Source of the DNA: Glandiceps talaboti
Taxonomy: Eukaryota; Hemichordata; Enteropneusta; Spengelidae
Reading direction: 5' to 3'
NCBI RefSeq assembly: GCF_964340395.1
Contig: NC_135563.1
Coordinates: 10,428,151 to 10,492,150 of the forward strand
DNA: 64,000 nt
The position numbers and the translations under genes were made by a program. The notes below the pieces were generated by a model. The model was not told the origin of the DNA. It worked only from the letters and a program-made list of their open reading frames with translations, and ran no database searches. Positions 50,430-64,000 of this stretch are shown one piece after another. Position 1 is the first letter of the stretch, and each line of letters begins with the position of its first letter.

Positions 50430-53354
50430 CTGAATATATAGTGTAACAGGAAATGCGGGCACTGTACCATCAGTAGCAAAATCCGATTGTAAAATTTAAA
50501 ACGGTGATATTAAACACAAGAAACGTCACCATCGTGAGTTCAACTATTCTATCATGATACTAAAATCTAGAGAAAGTGACAGCTCTTTCTGACTCAATTG
50601 AAAAGTTCATCGAGGCAAATATTTGGCCCTGACCCTTCGCTACAAACGATAAATCATGAAGCATAGTTTCGGCCTGCTTGACGACAGCATGTCCAGTAGA
50701 CCCGATAGACACATCATGTACACTCTAGGCAAGTAAATTGACTCCACCATCGTGCCTATTAATACGATAGCTGTGAAGTAATTTTATAAGACACACGGGA
50801 GGTTTATGTTTGGTTGATCAATTAACTGTTTTCTATATCAGCTTAGTATAGAAAACGAAGATTTTATGATTTGCGATTTATGTTTTTCTAAATTGAATCT
50901 GAAATTAAAACTATGTTGTGGACAAGAGTTGTTCATGTGAGTTATTAATAGTTGTTAACGTGTGCTTACACTGTATTTTTAACGATTGTGTTATAAAACG
51001 GTCTGGCTGTAATCTGTTCGAGTTGAACTGTTCTGACAGAAGTGAATACTATCAGACACCGTGTCGATACGTTAAACGTGGCTTGAAGTAATGAATCTAA
51101 CATCGAGGTGTTTATTTGTGAACTGGTTTTCAAGAAGACGATAGGAAACATGGTGCAAAGTCTCGCGAAACAGAAAAAAAATTGCTGTTTTTTCTCTCGC
51201 ATTGTATCTGACTAATTGCACCTGACACTAACTTTCACAGTGATATACATATACGGTGAAATCTATATTTCTTTAGAAAATATTCTCAATACCTTTTATG
51301 CTAAATTATATTATCGCTTATCCCAAACAATGTCAGAGCCAAGTGCCATTCGGTGAGTATTGTCAAATTAAGTTTATAAAATTATTCTAGTCAAAGATAA
51401 GTATACGTTGTAGTATAGTATTGAAGGTTGTAGGTCATCTTTACGTGTATCGCGTTAGGAGTCTGGTTATAAACCTATATCACTGTATATGTGAAACAGA
51501 GATTTTAAAAATGCTATTCTAAAAATAATTAAAAAAAATAAAAAAAAGTTTTCTGCTCGCGAAATAAGTATTATAAAGTTGGACTTTAACCGTACAGAGG
51601 TCATACCATTTTACGGCGTTTAAAGATCTAAGTGTCGTAAAACATGTCGGGCAGATGTGGCATAGGTTTAAAACAACGTCATGTAATGAATAAGAAGAAG
51701 GCGAGTGATATTCTAATATAAATCACTACGGGTGGTCTATATACATAATATTGAAATAATAACAGTTGTTTTTAAATATTGATGGGGAAATTGTCACATA
51801 GTAAACTGTCCTGACGCTATCAGTAAAAAGAGTAATGACTGGGTCGAGTAGAACAACAACAAAAATAGTCGCCTACCATCTGCCACACATCAATCTAACC
51901 CATAAAGTTACAATAGATTGTCAAGACTGTAACGAGACCAGCGCTATCACCACATAAAAGACAAGATTACTATTCAGCCCATATCACGTTAGTGTTCACT
52001 GGCTTTATTTAATATAACCACGCAGAAATCAATAACGACACCGTCTACACTTTAGGTTGGCAAGCTCGCAATTATTTGCTACATTTTGTCTTAACGAAAT
52101 AAACTAATCAATGTAGATGTAGACTTGCGGACGCCAATGTTTTGATGTCTGTATTTCATGTTTGCATTGTGGTACATTGGTTCATATTATTTAGACAAAG
52201 TGTTGCAAACTGTATTTAATTCATCCAATTTTGATATCTTAAAGTGTAGCATATGTAGTTTTGTTATTGGTTCCAGTGTGTTGGTATTTCAAACAGAGCC
52301 AGTGAACACTAACATGAAACGGGCAGTAGAATTTGTTATATTTTCATACTGACCTGGGAAAGATTCCGTTTTTGAGGAAGTATCAGTATATTAGATGAAA
52401 CAAACTACGAACAAAGTTTTCTTTAATACCACCACCCCCCCACCCCCCCACATCCCAGACTTTTAATGATGATCTTTAAAACAATGATCTTTTTAACGAT
52501 GATCTTAATGTACTCATTAAGTCCTAAAACCGGAACAGAGAAATTACATCAGCTATGCAAATACATAACCAATTGATATACCCATGGAATGTCATCTGTC
52601 CCCCAAAACACTTCTCTTTTTTGACAAGCTGCAAGTCGCAGAAAAAACAACAACAGTTACAATTTTCCTAATCTTTAAATCATTCTTTATGGATTTATGA
52701 CGGTGCTGGTACACTTTAACCCCCACTCCACCCTAACTTTAAACAACAAGAATGATTGCTCCGAGAAATCACGAAAACGGTGTTTGTGGGTGAACTAAAA
52801 GGCAGAATTTGTTAGGTATACTTACTATCGCTGCAAACTGGAGTTCAAAAGTTCCCCAATGTTCCGTTTTGATCACGTGATATTTTCTGTGTACACACCT
52901 GACAAAATAAATGACACAGCATTCATCGTAAATTTCCGTCAACCGTTCGGATCAGATGTCATGTTAGGCCAAGTAGTATTACAGTGATCTACTTTTATAT
53001 CTTCTTATGATATGAAATCAAACTTGCCTCATTTATGAACCTAACACCGACGAACATTAAGAACCCAAGTAAGGTCAAAAGTCGGGTATCTATGTTGGCT
53101 GTCTAACTGTCGCTCGTTTTGACAAGCAAACTTTTTTTTTGACATTCCTGTCTGGTGTCATGCATTACAATGAAAATCGGTTAAGTTGAAACAAAAAGTC
53201 GTTTGACTCGACAAAAATCTCACTTGCATTGCTACATTTTACCATTGTGATTTTACTGTCCAGTTTAACAACTATTTTACTAACATTACTAAATTATAAC
53301 GTCTGGCTACATCTTTCGATCTGACACGACGGAATTTGCCGCAAAATTGACACA
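50430..53354. other. Gene-free stretch
   Basis: A poly-C-rich string lies near 52430-52452. No gene or element recognised. Confidence 0.5.
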
Positions 53355-53542
53355 AAAAAGGGCAAATTTACAACATTTTACACAATTATTAATCTTTTGC
53401 AATTTATTGAGTTACAAACAATGACTTGGCATATGTTGTTTCACATTGATTTTTCAATAGGAAACCATAATTATGATAAAATTGTTTCATAAATTAAAAA
53501 TCCAAAATGTATACCCAATCCTCATCCATATGGCCACTTTAA
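53355..53542. mobile_element. Foldback MITE, family 1, partial copy
   Basis: It matches the right half of the element at 1490-1862: TTTTGCAATTTATTGAGTTA, then ATATGTTGTTTCACATTGAT, then ATGATAAAATTGTTTCATAA, ending CCTCATCCATATGGCCACTT and TTAA. No left half was found, so it is 5'-truncated or rearranged. The AACATATGCC string that is disturbed in the full copy's right arm is preserved here. Confidence 0.8.
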
Positions 53543-55010
53543 CCACACATCCTCGACTGGGTGCCACGGTCAAACAGGATTTATAAGGGATGTATTATAA
53601 ATCTAAAACGAGGTACATTCACTGCAAATATTGTCACCCTGACGAGCGAAGTTGTTGACCAAAAGAAATCACTCAGCAAGGGAGGACTTGTTTATTCCAA
53701 AGAAATCATTCTATAAATTTAAAGTTAAGTCTTCGAGTTTTGTTTACTGAAGGATTGTTACAGCATAAATTATTGTAACATAATCAGTTTTTGTTTAGTA
53801 GGTGTTTGACCTGAATCATCTTTCCCGCCACTTCAACTGTTACATTATCAGTGTAGTAAACTGTGAAGAATCACAATATGTATATAATCCCGCCAGAAAA
53901 TTATCAACTTTCTTCAGACAATAATATTTACTTTATAACTTCTGACTTGTTTTATCTGTTACGTTTACGTCATTCACATGCAGGGTGGCTTATTTCTCTG
54001 TACCGTACAACAATGATAACAACGCCGTTCTGTTCTTGTGAATACTCGTATTTGGGGTGTTACTTTTGCCTGCTAGCCAAAATATTTACTGTAAGTCTTG
54101 GGTTAACCATTGCAAGGGAAAGGTTTCTCGTTAAGAGGAAAAGTTCAAATCTGAACCTTTTTCCCGTCTGACCTTCTTGTTTTGAGTTAAGTATGACTTG
54201 TTCTGTTTTGCTTGGAGAAACACGGGAGTAGAAAACTAAATAAATGATCCGATTACACAATATGTCACTGGCATCAGAATTGAAGATAAATCTGTCAATG
54301 AAATCTGTCTGTAGTGTGATGTTACGATCATTTCAAGGAATAAGTCGAGTTTTCAGTATTTACGTGGAACAAAAATCTCCAACGATATCTTAAAGTTGAT
54401 TGCTCGTCTGATGCGCATGTCTGGATAAGTATATTAAAATTTTGGTTATATTTTGTTTTTGAAAAAACATGCATTGAAATACACTCTTAAGACCCATCCA
54501 AAGTTACGACTACCACGCTGAATTTCAATTTGCATGACGCCAGATTTCCCGTGAAGAAAGGAATCTGTTGTAAACCATGTAAATTTCATTTCAGAAACAA
54601 AGTTTTGTTTGGAAAGTGGCTATTATAAAGCTTTCGTAGCATGGGACACAAGGCGCGCATATGCCGCCAGCCTGAGACAACCAATGCCCTTTTAAACGCA
54701 GCATATTGTGTTTCAATACCAATCAGCCACACACTGTGTCTTTGTGAGATAAATGTTACATCTTCTCGGCCTTTCTTAAGACATTCTGTATGAAGTGAAT
54801 AATATCGTGCTTTGAAATTAAAGGTCATGCGACTTTGTGGCTTTTTATAGCCTGCCATTGATACATATGATGTTTGGCGCTTATTTTTGTTTCATATTGA
54901 GATACTCTTGATACCTTGAATCATTCGTAGCGGCTCCAGCTATCACAAGGAATTCTTATATTTATATTTACAGTTTACTCTTATTTTTCCATACATGAAA
55001 TTAATGCAAT
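53543..55010. other. Gene-free stretch
   Basis: Frames up to 102 codons (53863-54171, plus) without recognisable motif. Confidence 0.5.
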
Positions 55011-55095
55011 GTGAAATCATGAAATGACTTTCCTGAACCTAAAGTTTACGAACACACCTTTATTTCCCGGAGTTGTGTTCCCCTTTCCAGTTTTC
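55011..55095 (+). repeat. Dispersed repeat family B, copy 2
   Basis: ATGAAATGACT, CTAAAGTTTACGAA and ACCTTTATTTCCCGGAGT occur in the same order as at 19598-19672. Confidence 0.65.
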
Positions 55096-56680
55096 AACTT
55101 TTAGTTATCAATAGCTATTCGCATTTGTTAAAGTTTGACATTCGTTGTGCAGTTATTTAATTATGTTTTGATTTAATCTGTGGTCAAAGTACTACTGTAA
55201 CAACAAATAGCTATTCCCCGATCCAACTCAGTAAAATCGTCACATAAAATGTAAATGACGTCATAAAGTCTTGGTATTTCCGTATTTTTATGGAAGAGCT
55301 AGTAGATTGTTGGAGTTATACGACCATCGCTATGGTCAGAGATCAATGGTTAGCATATGGTTCATGTATGCATAAAGTGTTTTGGTTTATGGTTCAATAT
55401 ATATCGAGAAGTACTATCATATAATGAATATTGCAATAACAGTGGATAATTCAAATGCCTATCTCGATCACCCAATATGTGACTGCATTGCTTCGCAGCT
55501 AGTCCAGTAACTATACTTGTGGTCGTTCTCTCTCTCTCTCCACGTATGGTCAAATGGACAAATGCTACTGAAAATCTAGTTAAATATCCTGCCGGGAAAT
55601 GGTGGACGGCACATGTCAGTAGTAATCTATCACACACTGACGGGCAGTTGTAATTGGTTACTTCGTTCAGTTTACTACAAACTCAACCTCCAGTCTTAAA
55701 GGAAGTCACATGAGAACACGATGACATCATCATGTTTATTTCAATACACCAATAGCATTAAACTACTACTGTTGGTGGTTACAGAATAGAATGTCATGCT
55801 AAAGAATGCCATTTGACTATATGGTGGAGAGAGATCATAGAAAACGACCACGCATATAGTTACAAGACCACTTCGCAGCCAACACATGGCAAAGATGATA
55901 GTATGTATTAAAATACAAGCAATAGTGTTTTATGCAAATTTGTCTCGTTAATATGCAATGAATCAATTATATATGCAAAACATGTATCTATGTATGTTCA
56001 GGGCCTGAATCAAGACATACAAAATTCAAATAATGCTTCTTGATATGATATTGATTCAAATTATATTCACTTTAATACCTATATACCTGTTCTTAAGCTG
56101 GATGAAATTTGAAGCAATCTTTGTCGCGATACATCCCGATCACTTGAGCTTAACCAGCAAAAAGTTCCCTATGTATTTTATCATACTTGAATTTTATCAA
56201 TTCAAAACGACCAGAAACAAACTCGAAGAGATTTCAAGAAATTTGATATTTCAGGTAAATCTATGCCCGAGGCGCATTAATTCTAATGTTGATATTTAAG
56301 ACATTTGAATTTTTTATTTGTTGTTACATGTATGCTGTTCTTAATCACACAAGAAGATACGTGTATTAAGTATCCTTCGTTCCTATTATCCCAAGTTTTG
56401 TCATTTTTATAACTAACTAAAGTACTTGGATATCTCTTCAAGGAATTTGTAAAAGTCAAACACGGAATCAAGGAGAAGGGGCAACCCGTGGTAAATTCCA
56501 AGCATTAAATTAACCAATATCAGGTTAATAAAGAAAACTTAAAATTGATAATTGACTGGCCGTATTGTACCACGGATTAGGGGTGATAAGCTACCTTTAA
56601 TCTTGAAATGTTTTTAAGCAAGCTAGCTATTAACTACCATTTGTTTCTTTTCCCCTCTACTCAGCGAATCATCGGCGAAA

Positions 56681-56682
<2 letters not shown>
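55096..56682. other. Gene-free stretch
   Basis: Only short frames with no motif (for example 55362-55637 minus, 56033-56299 plus). Confidence 0.5.

Positions 56683-56771
<89 letters not shown>
56683..56771. repeat. (TA)n microsatellite
   Basis: About 44 TA units. Confidence 0.98.
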
Positions 56772-56774
<3 letters not shown>

Positions 56775-57170
56775 TTTAACTATTACGCTCTGCCACTGCG
56801 GTATAGAGCACTGTCTTAGCAGATTGATACTCACCGAGTTATATATATATACAAGGTTTTAGCTATCCGATGTAGGCATGAGGTAAGTCATCTCAAACAC
56901 CTGAAGTACGTACCTTGGTATTTATAGGCAATACATTGTAATTCAACTGAATCCTTAGCGCCAGTGTATGATGAATAATGCATTATTCATATTCATATTC
57001 CTTTGAAGACACCGTTATGGATAATTTATTATTATAGTACAAAATAAAATGTGTCGGCGAAACAGGTTTTTATAATATCATAAAATATTAATAAAATCAT
57101 TCTGTAGATATTAATTAATAGCCGATAGGCCCGCGATTTCACGAATACGCCTTTAACACATCAGCGCGCT
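56772..57170. other. Gene-free stretch
   Basis: AT-rich; nothing recognised. Confidence 0.55.
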
Positions 57171-57974
<804 letters not shown>

Positions 57975-58050
57975 GAGTAAGTGAGTGAGTGAGTGAGTGA
58001 GTGAGTGAGTGAGTGAGTGAGTGAGTGAGTGAGTGAGTGAGTGAGAGTGA
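57975..58050. repeat. (GTGA)n microsatellite
   Basis: About 18 GTGA units. The minus-strand frame with a Thr-His-Ser-Leu tract is an artefact. Confidence 0.97.
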
Positions 58051-61000
58051 TAGCAGACGAAAACTCGCTATGACACTGTCCCGCACCGACAAAAACCGTA
58101 GATTAGTCAAATTCAATTATATTCTATATATATTTGATGATCTCGTGGTATCTATTTTTAAACAGTACAATTGCTTCATCTCACTGTGGGTAACTCCTCC
58201 CGTTGTTTACTTTATCGTCCAATACTGGACCTTATAGCACGTCAGCTATTAAAGACTTGAGGGTAAACACTGACGTTTGAAAGGGTGGAAACACGCGGCA
58301 CGGCCTGACACATGTATCACAAATCCGAATGTCCCCTGCAGACTCAAGTTTTGATATGTACCATGCAACAAACAAGCAACACGTGCTACGTCAATTCGGC
58401 ACACAATGCAACAGTTTCATCCTCGATTCGTAGACATTAAAGTAAATATCTACTGAAAAAGTCCATTATAAAATCTTACCGAACTGCCATTTAATCAGTT
58501 GCTATTTTGTCAAAATACGCTACGAAACAGACAAATTAGAATTTCCTACGGAGATGCTCTAAAGTACTCGACTTGGTGGTGATAAATTCGTTTTCAAATT
58601 GAAACTATAACTATAAAAATGTTTTGAAAGAGAAAAGGGATTTTAAAAAAATATGGTAAAATTGTCAGCAACACGCTTACCTTTATATGGATTCGGCTGT
58701 CGGTTGTTTCATAGTACTAATAGCTTCACACACTGAGTGTTCTTAATAGTCTGTAACAGACGAATAGACAGAGACGAATGAATTGTATTTCACCAGGCAT
58801 CGGTATACATTTCATGTTTTGATGAATATATCCACTTCCTGAATTTCCAGACACGGATTAAGTGTCTGAGAAGTGGCTAACCCTTGATCTCATTGATACA
58901 ATGACAAGCTGAAGTGATGAGATTTGTCAAAGTGGTGTTGATGGCATGGCAAACACGTTAAAAGAGGGTTGACTATGATACACTTTACTACTGCTCGATT
59001 TTTCTGCATACAAGTATTGGATACATACCCATACTGTATTATATATCCTTTGGAGGCCGAAGACCGCCAACATAGAAAATCGCAAAAAAATGTTATTTCA
59101 GAGGGGCAATATTTTAATAGTTAAAGCATGTATCATCTTTATTTTTAATCTTAAGCTTCACAGTGCCATTACATTCATTCTCGTAAACCAGAGCTTTTAT
59201 TTCTTCCGCGACACTGCGACATAACGAGACGGCGCGTTTTGGACGGTGCCGTAAAAGAGGCTGTGGTTTGCGACGATGCATTATATTACACACAAAAAAT
59301 TCTAAGTTGTAATTCTAGGAAGTATGATTTTATGAGCACGTTATTGCGCAGATATCGCACTAAAGGGTGGCACAAACTCACAAAGGTCAAATTTCCTATG
59401 CATCTATTCATGGTAAAATAATGGAATAAACCCAAACTTTCTAACAATTATACTGGGAAGTATTTTCTTTATATATGTTAAAAGCTAGTTTGGAAATAAA
59501 AAAATCTCCAAAACCGTCGTTAGACGAATTCGTGGCATAATATCGTCTGCTTGGCCGATGCAAATATGACAATAATTCCATTTCAGACCTAATTTGCATA
59601 TGGAAGATTTATCTTAATTTGAGTAATCGTATCAGTTTCAGACCAACTCATTAAGGAAGTCAATCCATCCTGTAGTTTTTGGTTTTTCATCTTTTAACCA
59701 AAAACCACATCATGGTTACCTAATTTGCATATCAAATAATGAGGCCTTGCAAAAATCTTTATTTACTAGACACCCGTAAAACAAAGTTTCAGATGTTGCT
59801 CGATCTGCAGTTTAATTTATTTTAGTTCAAAGTTCAAAATCACTTATTTTGAGTCCTAATTTAAATGTTAACGAATTCAATCGCGCGTGCGATCTTGTCT
59901 TGAAAAATTCTTCGGCTGGGGACATCAAAATCAAATTTCATGCAGTTATTTTTCAGTTTCTTAGACCGATTTGCCGTTTCACTTAACCACTTTGGTTTGA
60001 ATGCTTTGCTAGTTAGACACCTAAAATTACATCCCCCAGGAAGTTTCGTTGCAATTGACATTTTAAGTCGTTTTAAACAGTGACACAAGACAGAGAAACA
60101 TGAACATTTTGCCATGCGTCTAAAGCACGACTAAACCACCTTCTTGATTAACACAGGCCTTTCTCTCAATCTTTCCTAACTGAGCCATCAAACTAATAAA
60201 TTTTGATTAATTTTTGTTCAAATGTTCGGATATTTTTAATCGACAGTTTCCAAGCTTTCAAAGTGTATTCCACAATCAAATTTAGCATATTTCTTACCTG
60301 ATGCGTTCAGTCAAACTGTCGCTTGCAATTTGATGATACATGGCGGGTTTTGACAGTACATAGTGGCATTAGCAGTGGTGGGTTAAACAAACACTTTGAG
60401 AGTTCAAAATCACTTACTTCAGCGTGTCATTAATTTTGGCATATATTTATCATTATTTCATTACCGTTTGTATTTACACGGCTTTTAAGTCTGTGTCGCT
60501 GCTTTTAATGTTCCGTTACTATGGATATGAGTATGGCGACCTACATTCCCCACTAGCGTTTTGCGAATCAAGCATGCTCAAGAGAGCAGTTTATGTGACA
60601 TACAAATGTACGAATTTGACAAATAGTGCTTGATACTAACTTAGTTGGAAAGTTAATCTGGGCAAATGGTAATGTGAATTTTACTATGTACCTTTGCACC
60701 GGAATGTTTATTCCCCAGTTTTGATAGACCCTGGTTCGACTTTATAATGGAAAGGTTGGGATTGGCATTTAGGAGTAGGTTTTCCAGAAGCCGATAAGTC
60801 AATAGTTGTGATCTTTTTGTCCGATAAAACTTGAATGAATCGTTTTCCTTTTAGCCATATGTTACATGCAGGCAACTGGCTCTAAGTTTGCATGCCGTGG
60901 TGTGTGTGGTGTATCATAAGAACAAAAAAAAGAATAATTGACATACTTTCATGCCGTCATGTAATATCAAACTCTGCAACACAAACCACTTGCCCGCCAA

Positions 61001-62384
61001 AATAATTTCACAAACTTCTTGTTATTTCTGCAAGTTTTTGGTATATCTCAGCTTCGTGTTAGGTAGCTGTAAATTGCTACTAACATTGTGTTATCTTTCT
61101 TGTTTTCTTCTAATTTATTTAATTTGTATTTCTCGGCTTAATTTTAGTCTTGAATGATACAATTACTTAGTGTACTCACTATATATAACATTTTGCACAC
61201 CTCATCTAAACTTTATTTTAGTTTGTGGTGAATTGGTGTTATGAAATTGTGTTAATTTCCAAACTTTTTGACCAACTTTTTGTTTTCTCTGTAACTTTTA
61301 GGAACTGTCAATCGAATTTTAGTTTTTTGTGGACTGCTGTTGAAATTGTACTACTTTCCCGCCAAACTTATTCGACTTTGTTTTCTGAAACTTGTTTTGA
61401 CACTTTTCAGACTGGAATTATAGACTCCACCATTAGCTGTGAATCTGCATTAAACATATATCAGCAACCCCCCCCCCCCCGAAAAAAAAACAAAAAAAAA
61501 AAACATTTGCACAAATATTGCTGTGATTCTGTAAGTAAAACTTCACCGATGTATGTCTGGTTTCAACTGTGGTTGGTGAGAAAGATAACTCACCTGAATG
61601 TAAAACAAGACCAATGTATCGGTATCATTCACTTTTACTCATGGTGATATTGGTGTTGGCGTCTATCCAAACGTCGGCGCCCGTAGGCGGAAGTGACGCA
61701 ATTAGAACTCGTTTTGGAAAAAAGAATTCAATGCCATGATGTTTCACGATTTCGTTGCAGCCCTGAATTATTTACATTAATTTCCAAGTTGCCATAGGCT
61801 ATGTAAAGCCTGTTGCTTACCTAATCCAATCTATTGTTGTCAATCTTGGGTTTAGAGCTCGTCTTAAATACAGTAATTACAGATAATGTTTTAGTCATGA
61901 CTATCCAACGGATGGCCCATTTTACAGAATCTACTTCCGATTCTTGGCAGGTGACAAATTTAATACAAAAAAACAACCCAAATCTAATAACCATATAGAA
62001 TGTCTCATTTTTTCGCATGTAAAAATCAGTATCGGTCTATTGTCACCATCAACGTTCCCTTGTGTTTCTCCATATGTCTGTCTCCAGTGTTTGATGGCTC
62101 AACGCGTACGGTGTCTATCAGAATTACCAGGCGGGAAAAATCAACTTTTGTTTGCAGCACGGTGCCGATTCAATCCAAGTCTATTCATTGAATTCAATCA
62201 ATATATTCGCATGCACACACATTGACGAAGACCAGCATCATCAGTACACAATATCATCGGAAAATTCGATAACCACTGTTTCTTGAAGCATTACACTCTA
62301 AATTATAATTGGATATGTTATACTCTTCTTGAAGTTGAAATGTGTCGCATCATATTACATTCCTACTGTACTAATGGGTGCCTT
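58051..62384. other. Gene-free stretch
   Basis: CCTAATTTGCATAT occurs at 59588 and 59719, and TTCAAAATCACTTA at about 59835 and 60402, suggesting a diverged element at about 59560-60440. The 140-codon plus-strand frame at 61225-61647 is Phe/Leu/Cys-rich, crosses a C10-A8 homopolymer run and has no recognised motif; I do not call it. Confidence 0.45.
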
Positions 62385-62715
62385 AAGGTGAAATGTACCT
62401 CGGAAATGAACTGCTTAACTGTAGCTGTTAATTTGTTCAAGAAAACTCCACCCGTTCTCTGTTAATTTCGAGGAAAAAAAATCAGGGTCACCGTACATTT
62501 TTTCTTAATACAAGTCAATATGTTCTCAAAATTAAGCCATTTTAGAATCCAATATGGCCGCCAAATACTGCATTATGGGAAAATAACGGATTGCTTATTT
62601 CCTTAACAAGACAGTGGAGCCCAAAATTTACCATTCTTTTAACAGGACCAGAAGCAAGACACATGGCAAGTTTAGAAAGATTTGAAGAACTTTGAAACTC
62701 GTTCTCCTGGCATAT
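62385..62715 (+). repeat. Dispersed repeat family A, copy 3
   Basis: The longest copy seen, about 330 bp: AAGGTGAAATGTACCTCGGA at the left, GGTCACCGTACA at about 62487, TTTTAGAATCCAATATGGCC at about 62540, then AGAAAGATTTGAAGAACTTT at the right. No coding capacity. Confidence 0.75.
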
Positions 62716-63521
62716 TCTACTATAAAGCTCAAGTTCTTTTAAGTTTTCGTTATTTTTCACTTTTTTTGTGGCCGATGAAAAATTTACCGAACTTGTAGTG
62801 AAAACGGTTCCATTCTTCTGAGAAGTTGAATTATGCCTTGACTAATCGTTTATTGCAATGTGTGTTCATTACGTTGATGTCTGTATGTAAACAACTGTGG
62901 AGCAGGAAATTGTTTGTCAACAAATTGCAACTTCGTGAGATATTCATGAGGTTTTATCACAAGGCTTTGCCAGCTAAAACCATGTAATAAAATATGGTCT
63001 TTGAAACTTATCTATGAGAACGGGACTTTTGAAAAATAGCGTGCCTGGTACAGTTGTACTGGGGCTTGAACAATCCAATCTGATTACGATGTTAAAGAGT
63101 TAGCCCTGCTCACCATAATAAGCCTCACGCCTGATGTTTTCACTGGTTTTGAACTTTGTATATTCGATTACGATGTCTGTGTGTTCGCCGTTTCCTCTAT
63201 TAACAACCCAAGCGTGAGGTCATGATAAATTACTCAATGCAAAACAACATGTTTAGTTACGGGTGGCCGGAAACTGTCAGTCATTTTCAAATAATGTCAT
63301 TAGATATGACCCCCTCCCCCTTCGTGTACAGTGGTTTGACCCAATCAATGAATGAACGTCACTATTTTGACATACCATTACTATTTAATCATTGCAAGTT
63401 TGATGGGGTCCTACTCTTTGCAATCTTCTTGGACGCCACGGTGATTACAATTACAACATAATTACAATATTCAAGAATGAACCAAATGACATGTTTTTAC
63501 AAAAGCTAAGCTAAATGTTAG

Positions 63522-63524
<3 letters not shown>
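62716..63524. other. Gene-free stretch
   Basis: One plus-strand frame of 79 codons at 63222-63461 without motif; nothing else. Confidence 0.5.
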
Positions 63525-63607
<83 letters not shown>

Positions 63608-63665
63608 CAACATAATTACATATAATTATAACATAATTATATATATAATTATATATATAATTACT
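63525..63665. repeat. (TA)n microsatellite with AT-rich palindromic flank
   Basis: About 40 TA units to 63605, then overlapping ATAATTATATATATAATTAT-type palindromes to about 63665, which could extrude cruciforms. Confidence 0.95.
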
Positions 63666-64000
63666 ATATCATTCTCTCAATATCTTTCCTCCTGAGTGTG
63701 TAGAAAGCCTGGGGACGAAATATGACCCAGTAAACTCTGAACACAACTTGTTAAGTTATACTTTTAATAACAGAAACGACACTCCCTAGGTGTTCAGTTT
63801 GTAAAAGGTTGATCAATGCACTTTGGTTAAACATCGTCATGGTTACATCGTTCTTTCACAGGTGTATAAGCCAATTAATCGCCTACTATTGACTTTCCGC
63901 GGAAATGTTGACAGCGATCGTGTCAATGTTGCTCAGTGACTATCAGAGGTGTTAGCTTCTATACACAATCTTGAACACAAACTGTGATATGCCAGCATGT
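63666..64000. other. Gene-free stretch to window end
   Basis: Nothing recognised. Confidence 0.55.

Noticed and set aside
61225-61647. 140-codon Phe/Leu/Cys-rich frame
   Set aside because: It crosses a C10-A8 homopolymer and shows no motif; its composition follows the T-rich DNA.

Overview
This window looks like non-coding genomic DNA from an animal, probably a marine invertebrate. It is AT-rich by eye, has a 100-base run of N (a scaffold gap), is full of microsatellites and small inverted-repeat elements, and carries one clear protein-coding gene. That gene is an intronless class A GPCR that resembles vertebrate histamine H2 receptors block by block, which favours a deuterostome (hemichordate, echinoderm or cephalochordate) but does not exclude a lophotrochozoan. 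Nothing points to a bacterial, viral or organellar source: no operons, rRNA, tRNA or CRISPR were seen.

Layout. 1-9.7 kb: gene-free, with a 373-bp foldback element (1490-1862), a 178-bp foldback (4001-4178), a third inverted-repeat element (8683-9057) and TA, TG and CT microsatellites. 10.0-13.2 kb: a 1.3-1.4 kb segment present twice, on either side of the N gap, followed by the intact copy of an ~810-bp inverted-repeat transposon; the doubling may be an assembly artefact of two alleles. 14.6-25 kb: two long GA arrays, copies of dispersed repeat families, a 315-bp MITE-like element (20643-20957), a CT array and one weak exon candidate. 25.3-26.0 kb: a higher-order array built from three tetranucleotides. 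26-37 kb: gene-poor, with many four-base arrays. 37.2-38.1 kb: an LTR-like or promoter-like block with four CCAAT boxes, a TATA box, two sets of tandem repeats and AATAAA. 38.5-42.3 kb: CTCF-like motifs all in one orientation and an eight-unit decayed minisatellite. 43.5-46.0 kb: an interrupted dispersed repeat, the 3' end of a dead LINE with its GATT-type tail, and then the GPCR on the minus strand. 46-64 kb: gene-free, with a partial second copy of the 1.49-kb foldback family, more microsatellites and another copy of the dispersed repeat.

The only functional unit I can support is the GPCR. The upstream and downstream DNA is mainly a record of transposition and microsatellite growth. Most long open frames elsewhere are by-products of 2-bp and 4-bp repeats, which have no stop codon in several frames. 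I did not find a convincing new multi-gene system. The observations most worth following are the receptor's ligand pocket, the oriented CTCF-like cluster beside it, the promoter/LTR block, the higher-order tetranucleotide array and the duplicated segment at the gap.
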